A stretch of DNA of 64,000 nucleotides, taken from assembly GCA_965224215.1 (NCBI GenBank), contig CBDCYS010000039.1:124001-188000 (forward strand), written 5' to 3'. Origin of the DNA: CBDCYS01 sp965224215. GTDB taxonomy: Bacteria > Acidobacteriota > Terriglobia > Bryobacterales > UBA6623. The first letter of the stretch is position 1. Each line of letters starts with the position of its first letter. The notes beneath the pieces were generated by a model that searched no databases, was not told the origin of the DNA, and saw nothing but the letters and a program-made list of their open reading frames with translations. This document shows positions 33,116 through 42,441 of the stretch, one piece after another. The position numbers and the translations under genes are program-made.

Positions 33116-34122
33116 ATGCTGCCTACTCCCAATCTATCTCTGGAAATGCGACCGGCTGGTGGACAGAGATGCTTCCATCTGTACGGGCCAATCAATCCCG
33201 CTACCGAACGAGCCCCTGGTCCGAAAACAAGAGTACCCGCTCTGAGACGCCATCTCTCGTTTGCCCGCTTAGCGTTTCTGCTGGCCTCAACGACTCTCGC
33301 CTGGGCTGCCGACAAGGCGCCCTACAAATCCGTGGGATTCGTCAAGACGCCCGCATCGGTTGAACTGGGTGCGGTCTCCGCCGTAGCCCTGGACCAGCGC
33401 GGAGTGATTTATGTCCTGCACCGCGGAGAGCCGCCTATTCTCGTTTTCGATCCCGCCGGGCAGTACACGCACGGCTGGGGCGGTGGCATGTTCAAGGTCG
33501 CCCACGGTCTCCGGGCCGATAGCGACGGCAACATCTGGACGACCGACAACGGCTCTCACGTCATCCGCAAATTTACGCCGGAAGGCAAGCTGCTGCTGAC
33601 GTTGGGTGAATTGGATGTCCCCGGCGCGGGTAAGACACACTTTCGTCACCGGACGATCTAGTCTTCAGCTCGACCGGCGAGATCTTCGTGGCTGACGCCG
33701 GTAACGGTCGAATCGTGCATCTTTCAGCCAACGGGAAGTGGCTCGACGAGTGGGGCAAGAAAGGCACAGAGCCAGGAGAATTCAAGCTGGCCCACTCACT
33801 CGCGATCGACAGCCGCGACCGGATCTACGTTGGGGACCGGGGCAACAACCGTATTCAGATCTTCGAATCCAATGGAAAACTCGCTGACGTCTGGTCTGGC
33901 TTCGGCAACCCCTTTGGTGTCCAGGTGGTCGGCGAGCATTTGCTGGTGTCGGAGGGCGATGACAACAAGATGATCCAGCTCGACATGAAAGGCAATGTCA
34001 CCGGTACCTGGGGCGAGCCGGGTGATATTGGGCTGCCTCACTTGATGGCTCTGGGTCCCGGCCAAACTCTCTACGTCGCGGAAGTCAATGGCAAGCGAGT
34101 GCAGAAGTTCCGGCGGCAATAG
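33116..34122 (+). pseudogene. NHL-repeat (six-bladed propeller) secreted protein, frameshifted
   Basis: An N-terminal region (LRRHLSFARLAFLLASTTLA, cleavage near AWA) is followed by NHL repeats: VSAVALDQRGVIYVLHRGEP; ADSDGNIWTTDNGSHVIRKF; ADAGNGRIVHLSANGKWLDE; DRIYVGDRGNNRIQIFESNG. Between blades three and four one C is missing (CACCGG for CACCCGG near 33648). This changes the frame and creates a stop at 33661. Restoring it gives 335 residues. The fold is clear; the ligand or activity (peptidyl-amidating-lyase-like) is not determined. Confidence 0.8.
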
Positions 34123-34202
34123 AGGATTTCGAGTCACTGGAACGTTGCCACGAGCGGTGATGCTGCACGCTGAGAGCTTGCGCCGCGTCGGGCTGGCGCG
34201 GG

Positions 34203-36254
34203 CTAGCGCCGCCGCTTTCTGCCAGGCGCAATCTTCTCGATCAGCTCCGGCTCAGTAAGAGCCGCGGACTGTAGCTCCAGCATGCCGTCCGCCTCGGCTG
34301 CAGAGAAACCCCCTTCAATCCAGTCATTTGGAAACGCGGTGTTCACGTTGTGCAGGAGCGTCTTGTACCCGGCAACCAGCACGGAAGCCGCCCGAAAGTC
34401 CCCGGCCTTGCGAATGTGCGGGATGTACATCTTGCTATTGAATTCCGCATCGTTGCCAGCGTCGAACTGGTCCAAATCGGCGATCAAGCGAATGCCCTCG
34501 TCAGCCAGCGCTCGGGCAAATAGCGACCAGATGCCGCCTTCGCCGATGCCGACCAGATTGATCTCGCGAACGTTGAACCGTGTTCGGAAGTAGGTAATCG
34601 CCGTGAGCACGTCCTGAATTCGGTTGGCGCTGTCGGTGCGGTTGAAAGTCGTGAAGTGCTTTTCAGCCGAGTTCCCTGCCCTAGCAATATCTCTAGTATC
34701 TCGAGCCTGCGCCGTCTGAAAGACATCGATCGCGGCAACCGAGCCGCCACGTTCGAGCAGCCCGCGCACGAGACCGTCGAGGCTTTCCGAGGAGCTGAGC
34801 GTCCAGGCTGTTCCCTCGGGATGCACGATCAAGGTGGGCGCGACAGAAGCGCTAGCGCGGCGCGGACGCAACATCACCGCCGGGATGCGGTCGCCCTCCT
34901 TGCGCCGCCCGATCAGAAGTACTTCTCCGTTGCGCAGCGTGTCGGTGAGATCCGACGCCAGCTCGTTCGCCTCGGGCAAGCGCGCGGCGATCGAAAGCGA
35001 AAGCGACTTGCGAAAGACGTCGCGGGCCTTTTGCAAGGAGGCGCTATCACGAGGCCGAAGCGATTCAATCCACTTGTCGGCCTCGCGGATTCGGGCCTCG
35101 ACAAAGCTTTCCGTGTCTTTCGGAGTTTCCGGAGCCGGCCGTCCCCAGAAGCTCAGCAGGCTTCCGAGTTGGTCGATGCGAATACCTTTCTCCTTGAAAT
35201 GCGAGGCGTCATCGTCTCCTAGGACCTTCTTGCCAAAGAACGTATAGACGGCTTCACGACTATCCTGGTGGTAGTTATGGGGCGAGTCGAACTGTGCTTG
35301 CTCGACCTCGTCTTCGGCGCCGTAGAGTTCGTAAATTGACTTGACTGCGGGGTATTCCACCGTGGGGGTATTCTTGGTCCAGTCGCCGGTCGCCGAAATC
35401 ATCATCATGGGGCGCGGCGCCATCATGGCTCCGATCTCCATGTTGTTCGCGTTCAGCCGGAGGTTCGGCGCGTTCTCACAGTAGTCACCACCTTGCATGA
35501 TGGAGGAGATCATGTTGACCGGCGCCGAGTACTTGATGCGGTCGTCCACGGCGGCCAGCACGAAAACCTGCGTTCCTCCGCCGGAGGCTCCCGTGGCCCC
35601 GATCCGTTCCGGGTCGACGTCGGGCAGCGATGCGATGAAGTCCACCGCGCGAATGCTGTTCCACAACTGCGTGCCGAGAATGCCGATGCCCCACATGTGG
35701 GCCCTGTTCCCCCACGGAACGCGGTGGGGGATCTGCGGCACCGTGTCGTTGTAGCCAATCATGTCGTAGGTGAAGGCGACGTAACCCTGGCGCGCCAGGT
35801 TGATCCCCCGGGCGGGGATGGAATTGAGGGACTGATTTTCCAAGCGCCCATAGCGCCAGTGGCCGTGGGGACTGACGATCCCCGGCAACCGTCCGGACTT
35901 GCCGACGGGGCGGTAGAGGTTGCCTCCCAGAAAGAATCCCGGGTAAGTCTCGAGGATCACCTTCTCGATCGTGTAGTCGTCGTGCTCGATCTTGCCGAAG
36001 ACCTGAGCATTGAGCGGGGTCTTCTCCGGTAGAGGCAGCATCCCGGAACTGAAAAGTATCTCTTCGCGCAGGACCGCGGCTCGTTCTTTCCAGCGCCGCA
36101 GGCTGGAGTACTCGGGCATTTCGTAGGTGGCGTCGGTGTGGCGGAACACCACGTTACGCTGGTCGCGCTCGGGAATCTCGGCGGCACGAAGCGCGGTTGT
36201 AGCAAGGCCGGCGGAAATGAAGCATACGGCCAGTAGGGCGTGGAGGGATTTCAT
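34203..36254 (-). CDS. Secreted alpha/beta hydrolase (acetyl-xylan-esterase-like), 683 aa
   Basis: The start at ATG 36254 gives a signal peptide (MKSLHALLAVCFISAGLATT, then ALRAAEIP); the upstream in-frame extension has no signal character. The nucleophile elbow is in RIGATGASGGGTQVFVLAAV. The oxyanion-type region SPHGHWRYGRLENQSL and the acid/His region QAQFDSPHNYHQDSREAVYT complete an AXE1/dienelactone-hydrolase-like core. A second alpha/beta-like half (TLIVHPEGTAWTLSS, NLVGIGEGGIWSLFARALAD) follows, so the protein is a two-domain hydrolase common in acidobacteria. The substrate is probably an acylated polysaccharide, not proven. The gene is intact; upstream DNA ends at the IS1595 transposon. 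Confidence 0.82.
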   Translation of the reverse strand: MKSLHALLAVCFISAGLATTALRAAEIPERDQRNVVFRHTDATYEMPEYSSLRRWKERAAVLREEILFSSGMLPLPEKTPLNAQVFGKIEHDDYTIEKVILETYPGFFLGGNLYRPVGKSGRLPGIVSPHGHWRYGRLENQSLNSIPARGINLARQGYVAFTYDMIGYNDTVPQIPHRVPWGNRAHMWGIGILGTQLWNSIRAVDFIASLPDVDPERIGATGASGGGTQVFVLAAVDDRIKYSAPVNMISSIMQGGDYCENAPNLRLNANNMEIGAMMAPRPMMMISATGDWTKNTPTVEYPAVKSIYELYGAEDEVEQAQFDSPHNYHQDSREAVYTFFGKKVLGDDDASHFKEKGIRIDQLGSLLSFWGRPAPETPKDTESFVEARIREADKWIESLRPRDSASLQKARDVFRKSLSLSIAARLPEANELASDLTDTLRNGEVLLIGRRKEGDRIPAVMLRPRRASASVAPTLIVHPEGTAWTLSSSESLDGLVRGLLERGGSVAAIDVFQTAQARDTRDIARAGNSAEKHFTTFNRTDSANRIQDVLTAITYFRTRFNVREINLVGIGEGGIWSLFARALADEGIRLIADLDQFDAGNDAEFNSKMYIPHIRKAGDFRAASVLVAGYKTLLHNVNTAFPNDWIEGGFSAAEADGMLELQSAALTEPELIEKIAPGRKRRR

Positions 36255-36417
36255 GGAATTGATTCTAGCCCAAATGACGTGCGGCGGATTGCCATCTCCG
36301 TAGGGACTTCGGGTGCGGCTTGGATTGAGGGGCGTTGGACGTTTGGGCGCCGGCAACGGGTTTCTTGCGTAATTATCTACTTGACGCAAGGGTGGGTGCC
36401 GTGGTAGCCTCGCTTTT

Positions 36418-37219
36418 ATGCTATCGCCATCCGCTAGGCAGAAAATTGCCAATGAGGCTATCAACTTTATACTTCAGGCTTTCTACGCTGGCGTGGTGTA
36501 CTCCGTGTTAGCAGCAGGTGGAACAATATACGCTTGGATTACCGGAGCGGATCAGCAATGGGTTTTTTTTGGGCCTAGGTGCGCTCGGAACCCTGTTTCT
36601 TGTCTTGGTGACCACTGGTGTCGTCGTTTGGCAACGCTCCAAATCAAAGCCGCTACAGACGGTTGGTCGTAAGGGATATTTGGATTTCAGAAAGGACGCG
36701 GAGGCTGCAATTCACCAACTACAAGTGGACATCCCCAAGATTACGGCAATAAATCAGCGGATGGGCGAGATCGCGTCGAATGCTTCAAAACGTCCAGATA
36801 CATCCTCGCACCGCGCGATCCACGCAGGAGTCGTAAAGGTATCAAAAAAGATCAATCGGCAGGCGAGCATTATGAGGATTCGCTCGGGTCCCGTAAAGCG
36901 CAACGTTGACCTACTCATCGAAAGCATAACCGGATGGTCTGATTGGGTCCGGAAGCGGCAGGGACCAGATGAAATTCAGTCGCTTCTCCCACTGATCCGA
37001 TCTATTGGGGCTCCGCTTCAACAGACTATTTCTAGTCTAGAATCGTTTCAGGCGAGTCTACAGGTGAACATTCGAGAGATGAGTCAGGAGATGGATTTGG
37101 CTGGAGGGGCATTTCACAGTGAAATGGACGCGGTTCTCAAGCGGATAAAGCAGCTCCGTGCGTGCTGTCATCAGCAGATTTCCCTATTAGATCCTTATAC
37201 TTCAGGGAGTCCGAGTTAA
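36418..37219 (+). pseudogene. Passenger gene of the IS1595 transposon: two-TM membrane protein, frameshifted
   Basis: ATG at 36418 starts MLSPSARQKIANEAINFILQ and a first hydrophobic helix (AFYAGVVYSVLAAGGTIYAW). After a T8 run near 36563 one base too many shifts the frame. With T7 the second helix reads FLGLGALGTLFLVLVTTGVV, followed by VWQRSKSKPLQTVGRK. The remaining 190 residues are soluble and helical (LQVDIPKITAINQRMGEIAS; SLESFQASLQVNIREMSQEM). Reconstructed length is 266. I do not recognise the family. The 3' end overlaps the convergent transposase by 83 bp. The gene lies 28 bases inside the terminal repeat, whose TTGACG could serve as its -35 box. Confidence 0.6.
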
Positions 37220-38072
37220 TGAGCCGCAGCAGGGTGTCCCGAAACAAATACGGATTGTTCCGATTGTCGAACCGAAACTCGAACTCATCAAGGTAGGCAG
37301 GAAGATGCTTCACGCTGACTTTATGATAGGCACCGACAACAGACCGCTTGAAGAGCGAGAACGCGCCCTCGATCGAGTTCGTGTGGACATCGCCGCGAAC
37401 CCACTCGTCAGCGGAATGGTTTACGCTCTCGTGCTTGGTTTTCTCATCGCCAATGCCTTTGTAGGCTTCGTAGTCGTCGGTATAGATGTTCTCGGCATCC
37501 GGGGCGTGCTCCTCAATGAATCCGTGAAGCGTTTCGCGATTGCGCCGCTTGCCGACCGTCAGCCGGATATTGCCATCGCGTTCGATAGCCCCGAGAACCA
37601 TCGTTTTGTTCCCCGTGTATCCCCGGCCCATGCCCTTGGCCTTACCGCCGACCCAGGTCTCATCGACTTCGACGGTGCCTTCAAGGGGCTCGGTGTCGGC
37701 GTCCTTCATGGCGGCTCGGATACGATGGCAGAGATACCAAGCGGTCTTGTAGGCTACTTTCAGGGTGCGCTTGAGTTGGTTGGCCGAAATCCCTTTGCGG
37801 GATTCGCACATCAGGTAGATGGCCGCGAACCACTTGGGAAGCGGCAAGTGAGAATCATGGAAGATTGTCCCGGCGGTAACGGAGAACTGGTACCGGCATG
37901 AGTCGCAATCGAACTGTCCGCGCTTGTGGATTCGAGAGATCTTCTCGTTTTCGCATCGTGGGCACTGTATACCCTTGGGCCAGCGTAAGCCCTCAAGGTA
38001 GGAGCGGCATTTCTCTTCAGAGTGGAACCGGTCCATTAGCGTCATCAAATCGATATTTGCGGTGGAAGCCAT
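37137..38072 (-). CDS. IS1595-family (ISXO2-like) transposase, 311 aa
   Basis: A zinc-ribbon N-terminus (IQCPRCENEKI...FDCDSCRYQF) is followed by VTAGTIFHDSHLPLPKWFAA and the DDE core EGTVEVDETWVGGKAKGMG, ENIYTDDYEAYKG and HTNSIEGAFSLFKRSVVGAY. The family member is complete and distant from copies A and B. It is read from a very strong promoter in the right terminal repeat. A 50-codon ORF occupies the opposite strand of its leader. Confidence 0.95.
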   Translation of the reverse strand: MASTANIDLMTLMDRFHSEEKCRSYLEGLRWPKGIQCPRCENEKISRIHKRGQFDCDSCRYQFSVTAGTIFHDSHLPLPKWFAAIYLMCESRKGISANQLKRTLKVAYKTAWYLCHRIRAAMKDADTEPLEGTVEVDETWVGGKAKGMGRGYTGNKTMVLGAIERDGNIRLTVGKRRNRETLHGFIEEHAPDAENIYTDDYEAYKGIGDEKTKHESVNHSADEWVRGDVHTNSIEGAFSLFKRSVVGAYHKVSVKHLPAYLDEFEFRFDNRNNPYLFRDTLLRLINSDSLKYKDLIGKSADDSTHGAALSA

Positions 38073-38076
38073 AGCT

Positions 38077-38229
38077 ATGACCAGAAAGAAACCAGAGAAG
38101 GATCTAACGACCGACGAAGCGATGCAGAGGATCTTCCCGAAGAAGGTACGCGAAGAACTTCACCGAGTAGCGCACGAGAAGGACGACAAAGAACTGAAAG
38201 GAAAGAAGACAACCCGATCACAAGAATAG
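38077..38229 (+). CDS. Small basic protein divergent from the IS1595 transposase, 50 aa
   Basis: ATG at 38077 follows GGTGGAAG. The product is MTRKKPEKDLTTDEAMQRIF, then PKKVREELHRVAHEKDDKEL and KGKKTTRSQE. It is highly charged, probably helical, and resembles short companion proteins encoded beside ISXO2-type transposases (resemblance from memory). It is transcribed away from the transposase, only 4 bases apart at the starts. It fills the interval up to the right terminal repeat. It might regulate transposition or be an antitoxin-like or stabilising protein; no direct evidence. Confidence 0.55.
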   Translation: MTRKKPEKDLTTDEAMQRIFPKKVREELHRVAHEKDDKELKGKKTTRSQE

Positions 38230-38256
38230 TATACTATGGTTATGACCTTGTGTCAA
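38228..38256 (-). promoter_or_regulatory. Strong sigma70-type promoter in the right terminal repeat
   Basis: On the minus strand TTGACA (38256-38251), a 17-base spacer, then TATACT (38233-38228) point to the transposase, leaving a leader of about 150 bases. The transcript is antisense to the 50-codon ORF. Confidence 0.6.
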
Positions 38257-38268
38257 GGAGATAATTAC

Positions 38269-39438
38269 GGTTCGAACGTCGAGTTTCTCGATCCAATCCG
38301 TTGCCGCTTTGCGAACTGCCCCCCGATCGAGCCAGCCTCGGCGCGTATAGCGCCCCATCTGGCTCAAAACCAGATTCTCTTCGACCGCCAGCGACAGCGC
38401 GAGGCCTTCATTCTTACGGTCCTCGCTGAGGAGACCGACTCCCTGTCGTAAACGCTCGGCTGGGGACGCGGGGCCCTGATAGCTTGCCAGGCGAACTTCT
38501 CCGTTGGTGACCGGCGCCAGGCCGAAGACAGCGCGCAGCATCTCGGTGCGTCCGGCTCCGATCAGACCCGCGATTCCGAGGATCTCGCCACGGTGGAGAC
38601 AGAGGCTTGCGGAGTCGACTCCGGGCGCCCCTAGTTTCGCGATTTCGAGAATGGTTTCGCCGAGCGCGTGTGGCACCTGGGGAAACATTTCGGTGAGCTG
38701 CCTGCCTACCATGGCTTGCACAATCTCATCGCGGGAGCTGTCGCCCATGCGGCCGTGCGCTACGGATTGTCCGTCTCTCAACACAGTGTAGGAGTCCGCG
38801 ATCTGTTCCACCTCTTCAAGAAAGTGGCTGATGTAAACGACCGGAACGCCGCTCTCGCAAAGTTTGCGGATTACCTCAAAGAGGCGGTGGACGTCAGGAC
38901 CCGCAAGGCTGCTGGTGGGCTCGTCCAGGACAATGATTCTCGCTTCGGTGACCAGCGCCCGGGCGATTTCGATAAGTTGCTGAGCGCCGATGCTGAACGT
39001 CGAGGCGATGGCGTCTAGAGAAATCTCGGGATGTCCGAGACGCTCCAGCGCGCTCCTGGCCAGGCTTTCGCTCTCGGTGGAATCGAGCCATCCCGATCGG
39101 CTCGGCTCGACTCCGAGAATGATGTTTTCGGTCACGGTCATATGCGGCGCCAGGGCCAGCTCCTGGTAGATCATCGCCACGCCGTGCTTTCGAGCATCGA
39201 GTGGGTCGGAGGGAGCGAACGCTTTTCCGTCGATTTCGATCCGGCCGTCGTCGGGCTGATGCACCCCGCTGAGCACTTTCATGAGCGTGCTCTTGCCCGC
39301 GCCGTTCTCACCGATCAGGGCGTGGACTTCTCCAGGAGCCACCTGCAGGTCGACTCCATCCAGCGCTTTGGTCGGCCCGAAGGACTTGCGGGCGCCGTAG
39401 ATACGAAGCCGCGGCGGCGATTCGGTGGATTCGATCAT
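38269..39438 (-). pseudogene. Sugar ABC transporter ATP-binding protein, C-terminally cut by transposon
   Basis: The first nucleotide-binding domain is complete: Walker A GENGAGKSTLMK, Q-loop AMIYQEL, signature-like FSIGAQQLIEIARAL, Walker B IIVLDEPTSSL. The second domain begins (LCLHRGEILGIAGLIGAGRT; VGLLSEDRKNEGLALSLAVE) but the frame enters the transposon after WIEKLDVRT. About 100 residues with the second LSGGNQQK signature are lost. The layout is that of RbsA/MglA-type proteins of about 500 residues. No permease or binding-protein gene is adjacent. The product is probably non-functional. Confidence 0.88.
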
Positions 39439-39548
39439 TGCGATTGGGCCATTTGCGTCGCTAAAGATCCGGTGGCCAGCGGGGCTGTCAAGAATGCGAG
39501 TGCACTTTTCACAGCGCCAGCCGGTTTAGTCTCCAGTCGCCGCACTCC

Positions 39549-39593
39549 CCGCCTGACGCATTACCGCCTGACACATTACCGCCTGACACATTC
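39549..39593 (+). repeat. Three tandem 15-base repeats
   Basis: The unit CCGCCTGACACATTA occurs three times head to tail, the first with one and the last with one substitution. It is located between the divergent rbsA-like and DUF6807 genes, so it may modulate either promoter. Confidence 0.75.
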
Positions 39594-39664
39594 TGCCAGA
39601 AAAACCGGGCCGCTCGTTTCGTTCGTTGCAACTTCCTGGTCGAATCACCGACGATGGATGTGAA

Positions 39665-40633
39665 ATGCGATTGGCTCTTTTTTTTCTAGTGCTAGCGTTC
39701 GCTACGCGAATCGCAACCTGTGCGGCGACCCAGGACGAGCTGCCAATCCAGATCACTCGAAGCGAAGAAGGGTTTCTGGTGACTGAGAATGGCCAGGCTG
39801 TTCTCTTCTACCAGCTGGCACCGAAATCCTTGAACGGGGAGTATGCAAGGTCGAACTACATCCACCCGCTCCACGACTTGGATGGGGGCGTTCTCACCGA
39901 AGACTTTCCGGCGGACCATCTCCATCAACGGGGCATCTTTTGGGCGTGGCATCAAGTCTTCGTCCAGGGCAAACGTGTCTCGGACCAATGGACGACCGAG
40001 AACTCGATTTGGGAAGTCGTTGACACGGAGATCGTTCGAGTCGGCTCGGAGTCGGCGGCTATCAAAGTCGCATTCAATTGGAAATCACCCAAGTGGCTGG
40101 ACGGCCACGGGAAGCAAAAAGCTTTTGTCGAGGAAACGGCTGTTGTTCGGATCCACCGCGCTGAGGACGAGATTCGCAAGATCGATTTCGACATCCGCTT
40201 GGTGGCTCTCGAGGACGGGGTCAGCATTGGTGGCTCGGAGGACGACAAAGGATACGGCGGTTTTTCGGCCCGAGTTCGCATGCCAAGCGATATCCGCTTC
40301 ACAGGCAGGGCAGGGAAGTTGACTCCTCAAACAATGCAGATGGAGGCCGGCCCATGGGTGGACTTTTCGGGATCCTACGATTCCTCGGGAAAAAAGAGCG
40401 GGGTGGCGATACTGGTACACCCATCAACAGCTAATTTTCCCCAGCCTTGGATACTACGCGCCCAGCGCAGCATGCAGAACCCGGTTTATCCCGGCAATCG
40501 GGCGGTCCCGCTTCCACTGGGCAAGCCGCTGATCTTGCGTTATCGCATGGTGATCCATCGCGGAGATGCTTCGGATGTCGGATTGGATGAACTTCAGTCG
40601 GCCTACGAGACGGAGCCGTTGATGGTTTACTGA
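39665..40633 (+). CDS. Secreted DUF6807-family protein, 322 aa
   Basis: ATG at 39665 gives a signal peptide (MRLALFFLVLAFATRIATCA). The mature part has the conserved histidine-rich blocks NYIHPLHDLDGGVLTED and DHLHQRGIFWAWHQV. Aromatic/strand segments such as KGYGGFSARVRMPSDIRFTG and WVDFSGSYDSSGKKSGVAIL follow, as in the family often labelled PmoA-like, common in acidobacteria and planctomycetes. The family is thought to act on carbohydrates, but the activity is not established. The gene is intact. Its downstream flank carries an IS1380 element 147 bases on. Confidence 0.78.
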   Translation: MRLALFFLVLAFATRIATCAATQDELPIQITRSEEGFLVTENGQAVLFYQLAPKSLNGEYARSNYIHPLHDLDGGVLTEDFPADHLHQRGIFWAWHQVFVQGKRVSDQWTTENSIWEVVDTEIVRVGSESAAIKVAFNWKSPKWLDGHGKQKAFVEETAVVRIHRAEDEIRKIDFDIRLVALEDGVSIGGSEDDKGYGGFSARVRMPSDIRFTGRAGKLTPQTMQMEAGPWVDFSGSYDSSGKKSGVAILVHPSTANFPQPWILRAQRSMQNPVYPGNRAVPLPLGKPLILRYRMVIHRGDASDVGLDELQSAYETEPLMVY

Positions 40634-40966
40634 CTTGTTTCCGGAACAGAACCCCCCGGCTTGTGTCTTTTCCCACAACGCAGGGCAGCTAAGCCCACCC
40701 AGGCGTATTGCCAACGATTCTGTGCTTATCAGCTCGTCCTGATCTCGACCGCACCGCGTCGTCGTCATTCGCTGTTACACCTGAATTATGCACAGATTCG
40801 GCGTAGCCATCGTCGATGGAGTTGTGGCGATAGCGGCACTCGTGTCAACTCAGTGATTTCGCAAGTCGTCTTTTCTGCTGTTTCCCTCCCCGTTTGAGCC
40901 GCCTCCTGATCCCGGCAGGGCAAAAGCGGGCTGGCAAGCGGCGTGTTCCCAGTACCTTGCGGCGAG

Positions 40967-40984
40967 TGCATGAAATTTTATGCA
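40967..40984. repeat. Conserved palindrome at the 3' end of the IS1380 transposase
   Basis: TGCATGAAATTTTATGCA (also at 47347-47364, and as TGCATAAACTTTTATGCA in the MITEs at 7953-7970 and 63131-63148) is kept though surrounding bases have diverged. It may be a short terminator or a transposase-binding site. Confidence 0.5.
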
Positions 40985-40995
40985 TGGAGTGCCCC

Positions 40996-42441
40996 TCAGC
41001 TCAGCGCACCCTCCACCACCGGCGCCAAGCTCGATCCCGGCGGCCCCATCGCCCGCAGCCGTCGCATCAGCCGTTCAAACAGGCCCTTTTCCTGATAATG
41101 ATCGCTGTAGCTGACACCCGTTCTGCCGGCGTGCCGCCAGATCTTGGCCGCCACGAACAGAAAACGCAGCCGCGCCGTCGCCAGGGTGGTGTGCCGCAGC
41201 GTCTCCACGCTGGCCTGGGCTTCGCGGTTGAACAGCAGCAGCCAGCAGTTGAGATTGTAGGCCAGCATGGCCAACTGAAAGTGATTGCGGTTCATGTCAA
41301 AGCGGCGCGAGGGATGGGCCGCCAGCCCGGCGTCGTTGTTGGCCTCCTTGATCAGGTTCTCGGCTCCGGCGCGCTGATTGTAAAACCACACCACCGCCGC
41401 GATCGGCTCGGCCAGATTGGTGACAAACACGCGGTAGGTGTAAGCGCTGGTGGCGAACAACTGGTATTGCTCGGCCGCGCCGGCCTTGGGCTCGTTTTCG
41501 TAACGCAGCGCCAGGAAACGGCAGGCCCGCGCCCAGCCTTGCGGTTGGTAGAGGAATTCGCATTCCGCGTCCGCGTCGGAGCGGGGGGAGGGTTTCCATT
41601 CTGCTTGCTGCAAGCGCTCGACCAGGCGCCGCGTTTTGCGCGCCACGATGACGAACTGACAAGCCGCCTTTTCATAGGCCTCCACCGCCTCCCAGCAATA
41701 AAAGCCGGAATCGGCCCGCGCCAGGATTTTCTTCACGCCGCCCGGCAAAGTCCGGAAAGCGCTCTCGAGGTGGGCGGCGATCTGTCGGCCCGTGGGCCGG
41801 TCGCCGTTGCGCAACCCGCCCATCAGGTATTGGCGCGTCTCGGCCAGGAAGGTCAGTATCGGCTGGTAGCTGCGCTTGCCCTTGTTCTTGGGGTTGTAGC
41901 TCTTGCGCCCGCCCATCTGGCGGCCGTAGAGGGTATGCACGGTGGTGTCGGTGTCCAGCGTCACCGTCTCCAACTTCACGTGGGCCGCGGCCCAGACTCG
42001 TTCCCGCAGCTGGCGCTGAATGGAAAGGATCTGCTTCGCCACGTTGAGGTGCAGCGAGGCCAGAAAGCGCCACAGCGTGGACTGCGGCGGCAGACGCGTC
42101 ACTTGCAAGATGCCGGTCAGGATGGGGTCGCGAGCGATGAAGCGGAGTTGGTTGAGCCGCGCAAAGCCGACATAGAGGCCGAGCACGAGGGCCAGCACGA
42201 ACTGGTAGGGGCTCATGGCTCGGGTGATCCGTTTGGTCGTGAGGGTTTCTTCCAGCAGCGCTTGGAAGCCGAGTTTTGCGAGCAGGGTGGCGACGGGCAG
42301 CAAGCCGCCGTAGGGAGTCAGATTCTTGCCACGGAAGTGATAGGGCGTGGCAGCCCCGATTTTATTGGGCCGCGGGGCCCTCGCGCCGGGGCCTTGTTTG
42401 ACGGGCCTTCGGGAGCTATGCTGTTTTCGTTTGGTAACCAT
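40996..42441 (-). CDS. IS1380-family transposase, 481 aa
   Basis: The start MVTKRKQHSSRRPVKQ is preceded by AAGGAGG. The DDE domain contains TLDTDTTVHTLYGRQMGG, KKILARADSGFYCWEAVEAY and the C-terminal GAENLIKEANNDAGLAAHPS with the final Glu. The length is full and the frame intact. The large antisense open frame over this gene is a GC-driven shadow. Confidence 0.95.
   Translation of the reverse strand: MVTKRKQHSSRRPVKQGPGARAPRPNKIGAATPYHFRGKNLTPYGGLLPVATLLAKLGFQALLEETLTTKRITRAMSPYQFVLALVLGLYVGFARLNQLRFIARDPILTGILQVTRLPPQSTLWRFLASLHLNVAKQILSIQRQLRERVWAAAHVKLETVTLDTDTTVHTLYGRQMGGRKSYNPKNKGKRSYQPILTFLAETRQYLMGGLRNGDRPTGRQIAAHLESAFRTLPGGVKKILARADSGFYCWEAVEAYEKAACQFVIVARKTRRLVERLQQAEWKPSPRSDADAECEFLYQPQGWARACRFLALRYENEPKAGAAEQYQLFATSAYTYRVFVTNLAEPIAAVVWFYNQRAGAENLIKEANNDAGLAAHPSRRFDMNRNHFQLAMLAYNLNCWLLLFNREAQASVETLRHTTLATARLRFLFVAAKIWRHAGRTGVSYSDHYQEKGLFERLMRRLRAMGPPGSSLAPVVEGALS

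Larger units (their letters stand above)
36369..38268. mobile_element. 1.9-kb IS1595-family transposon with passenger gene
   Basis: The left end GTAATTATCTACTTGACGCA (from 36369) is repeated inverted at the right end, GTAATTATCTCCTTGACACA read from 38268; 20 of 22 bases match over the full arm. Inside are a rightward membrane-protein gene, a leftward IS1595 (ISXO2-like) transposase and a rightward 50-codon ORF. The right flank interrupts an rbsA-like gene, but its missing end is not on the left flank. No 8-bp duplication is seen, so an adjacent deletion followed insertion. Confidence 0.82.

Noticed and set aside
39549..39593. CRISPR-like repeat
   Set aside because: Units are contiguous with no spacers and there are no cas genes; it is a simple tandem repeat. 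No CRISPR array is present in the window.
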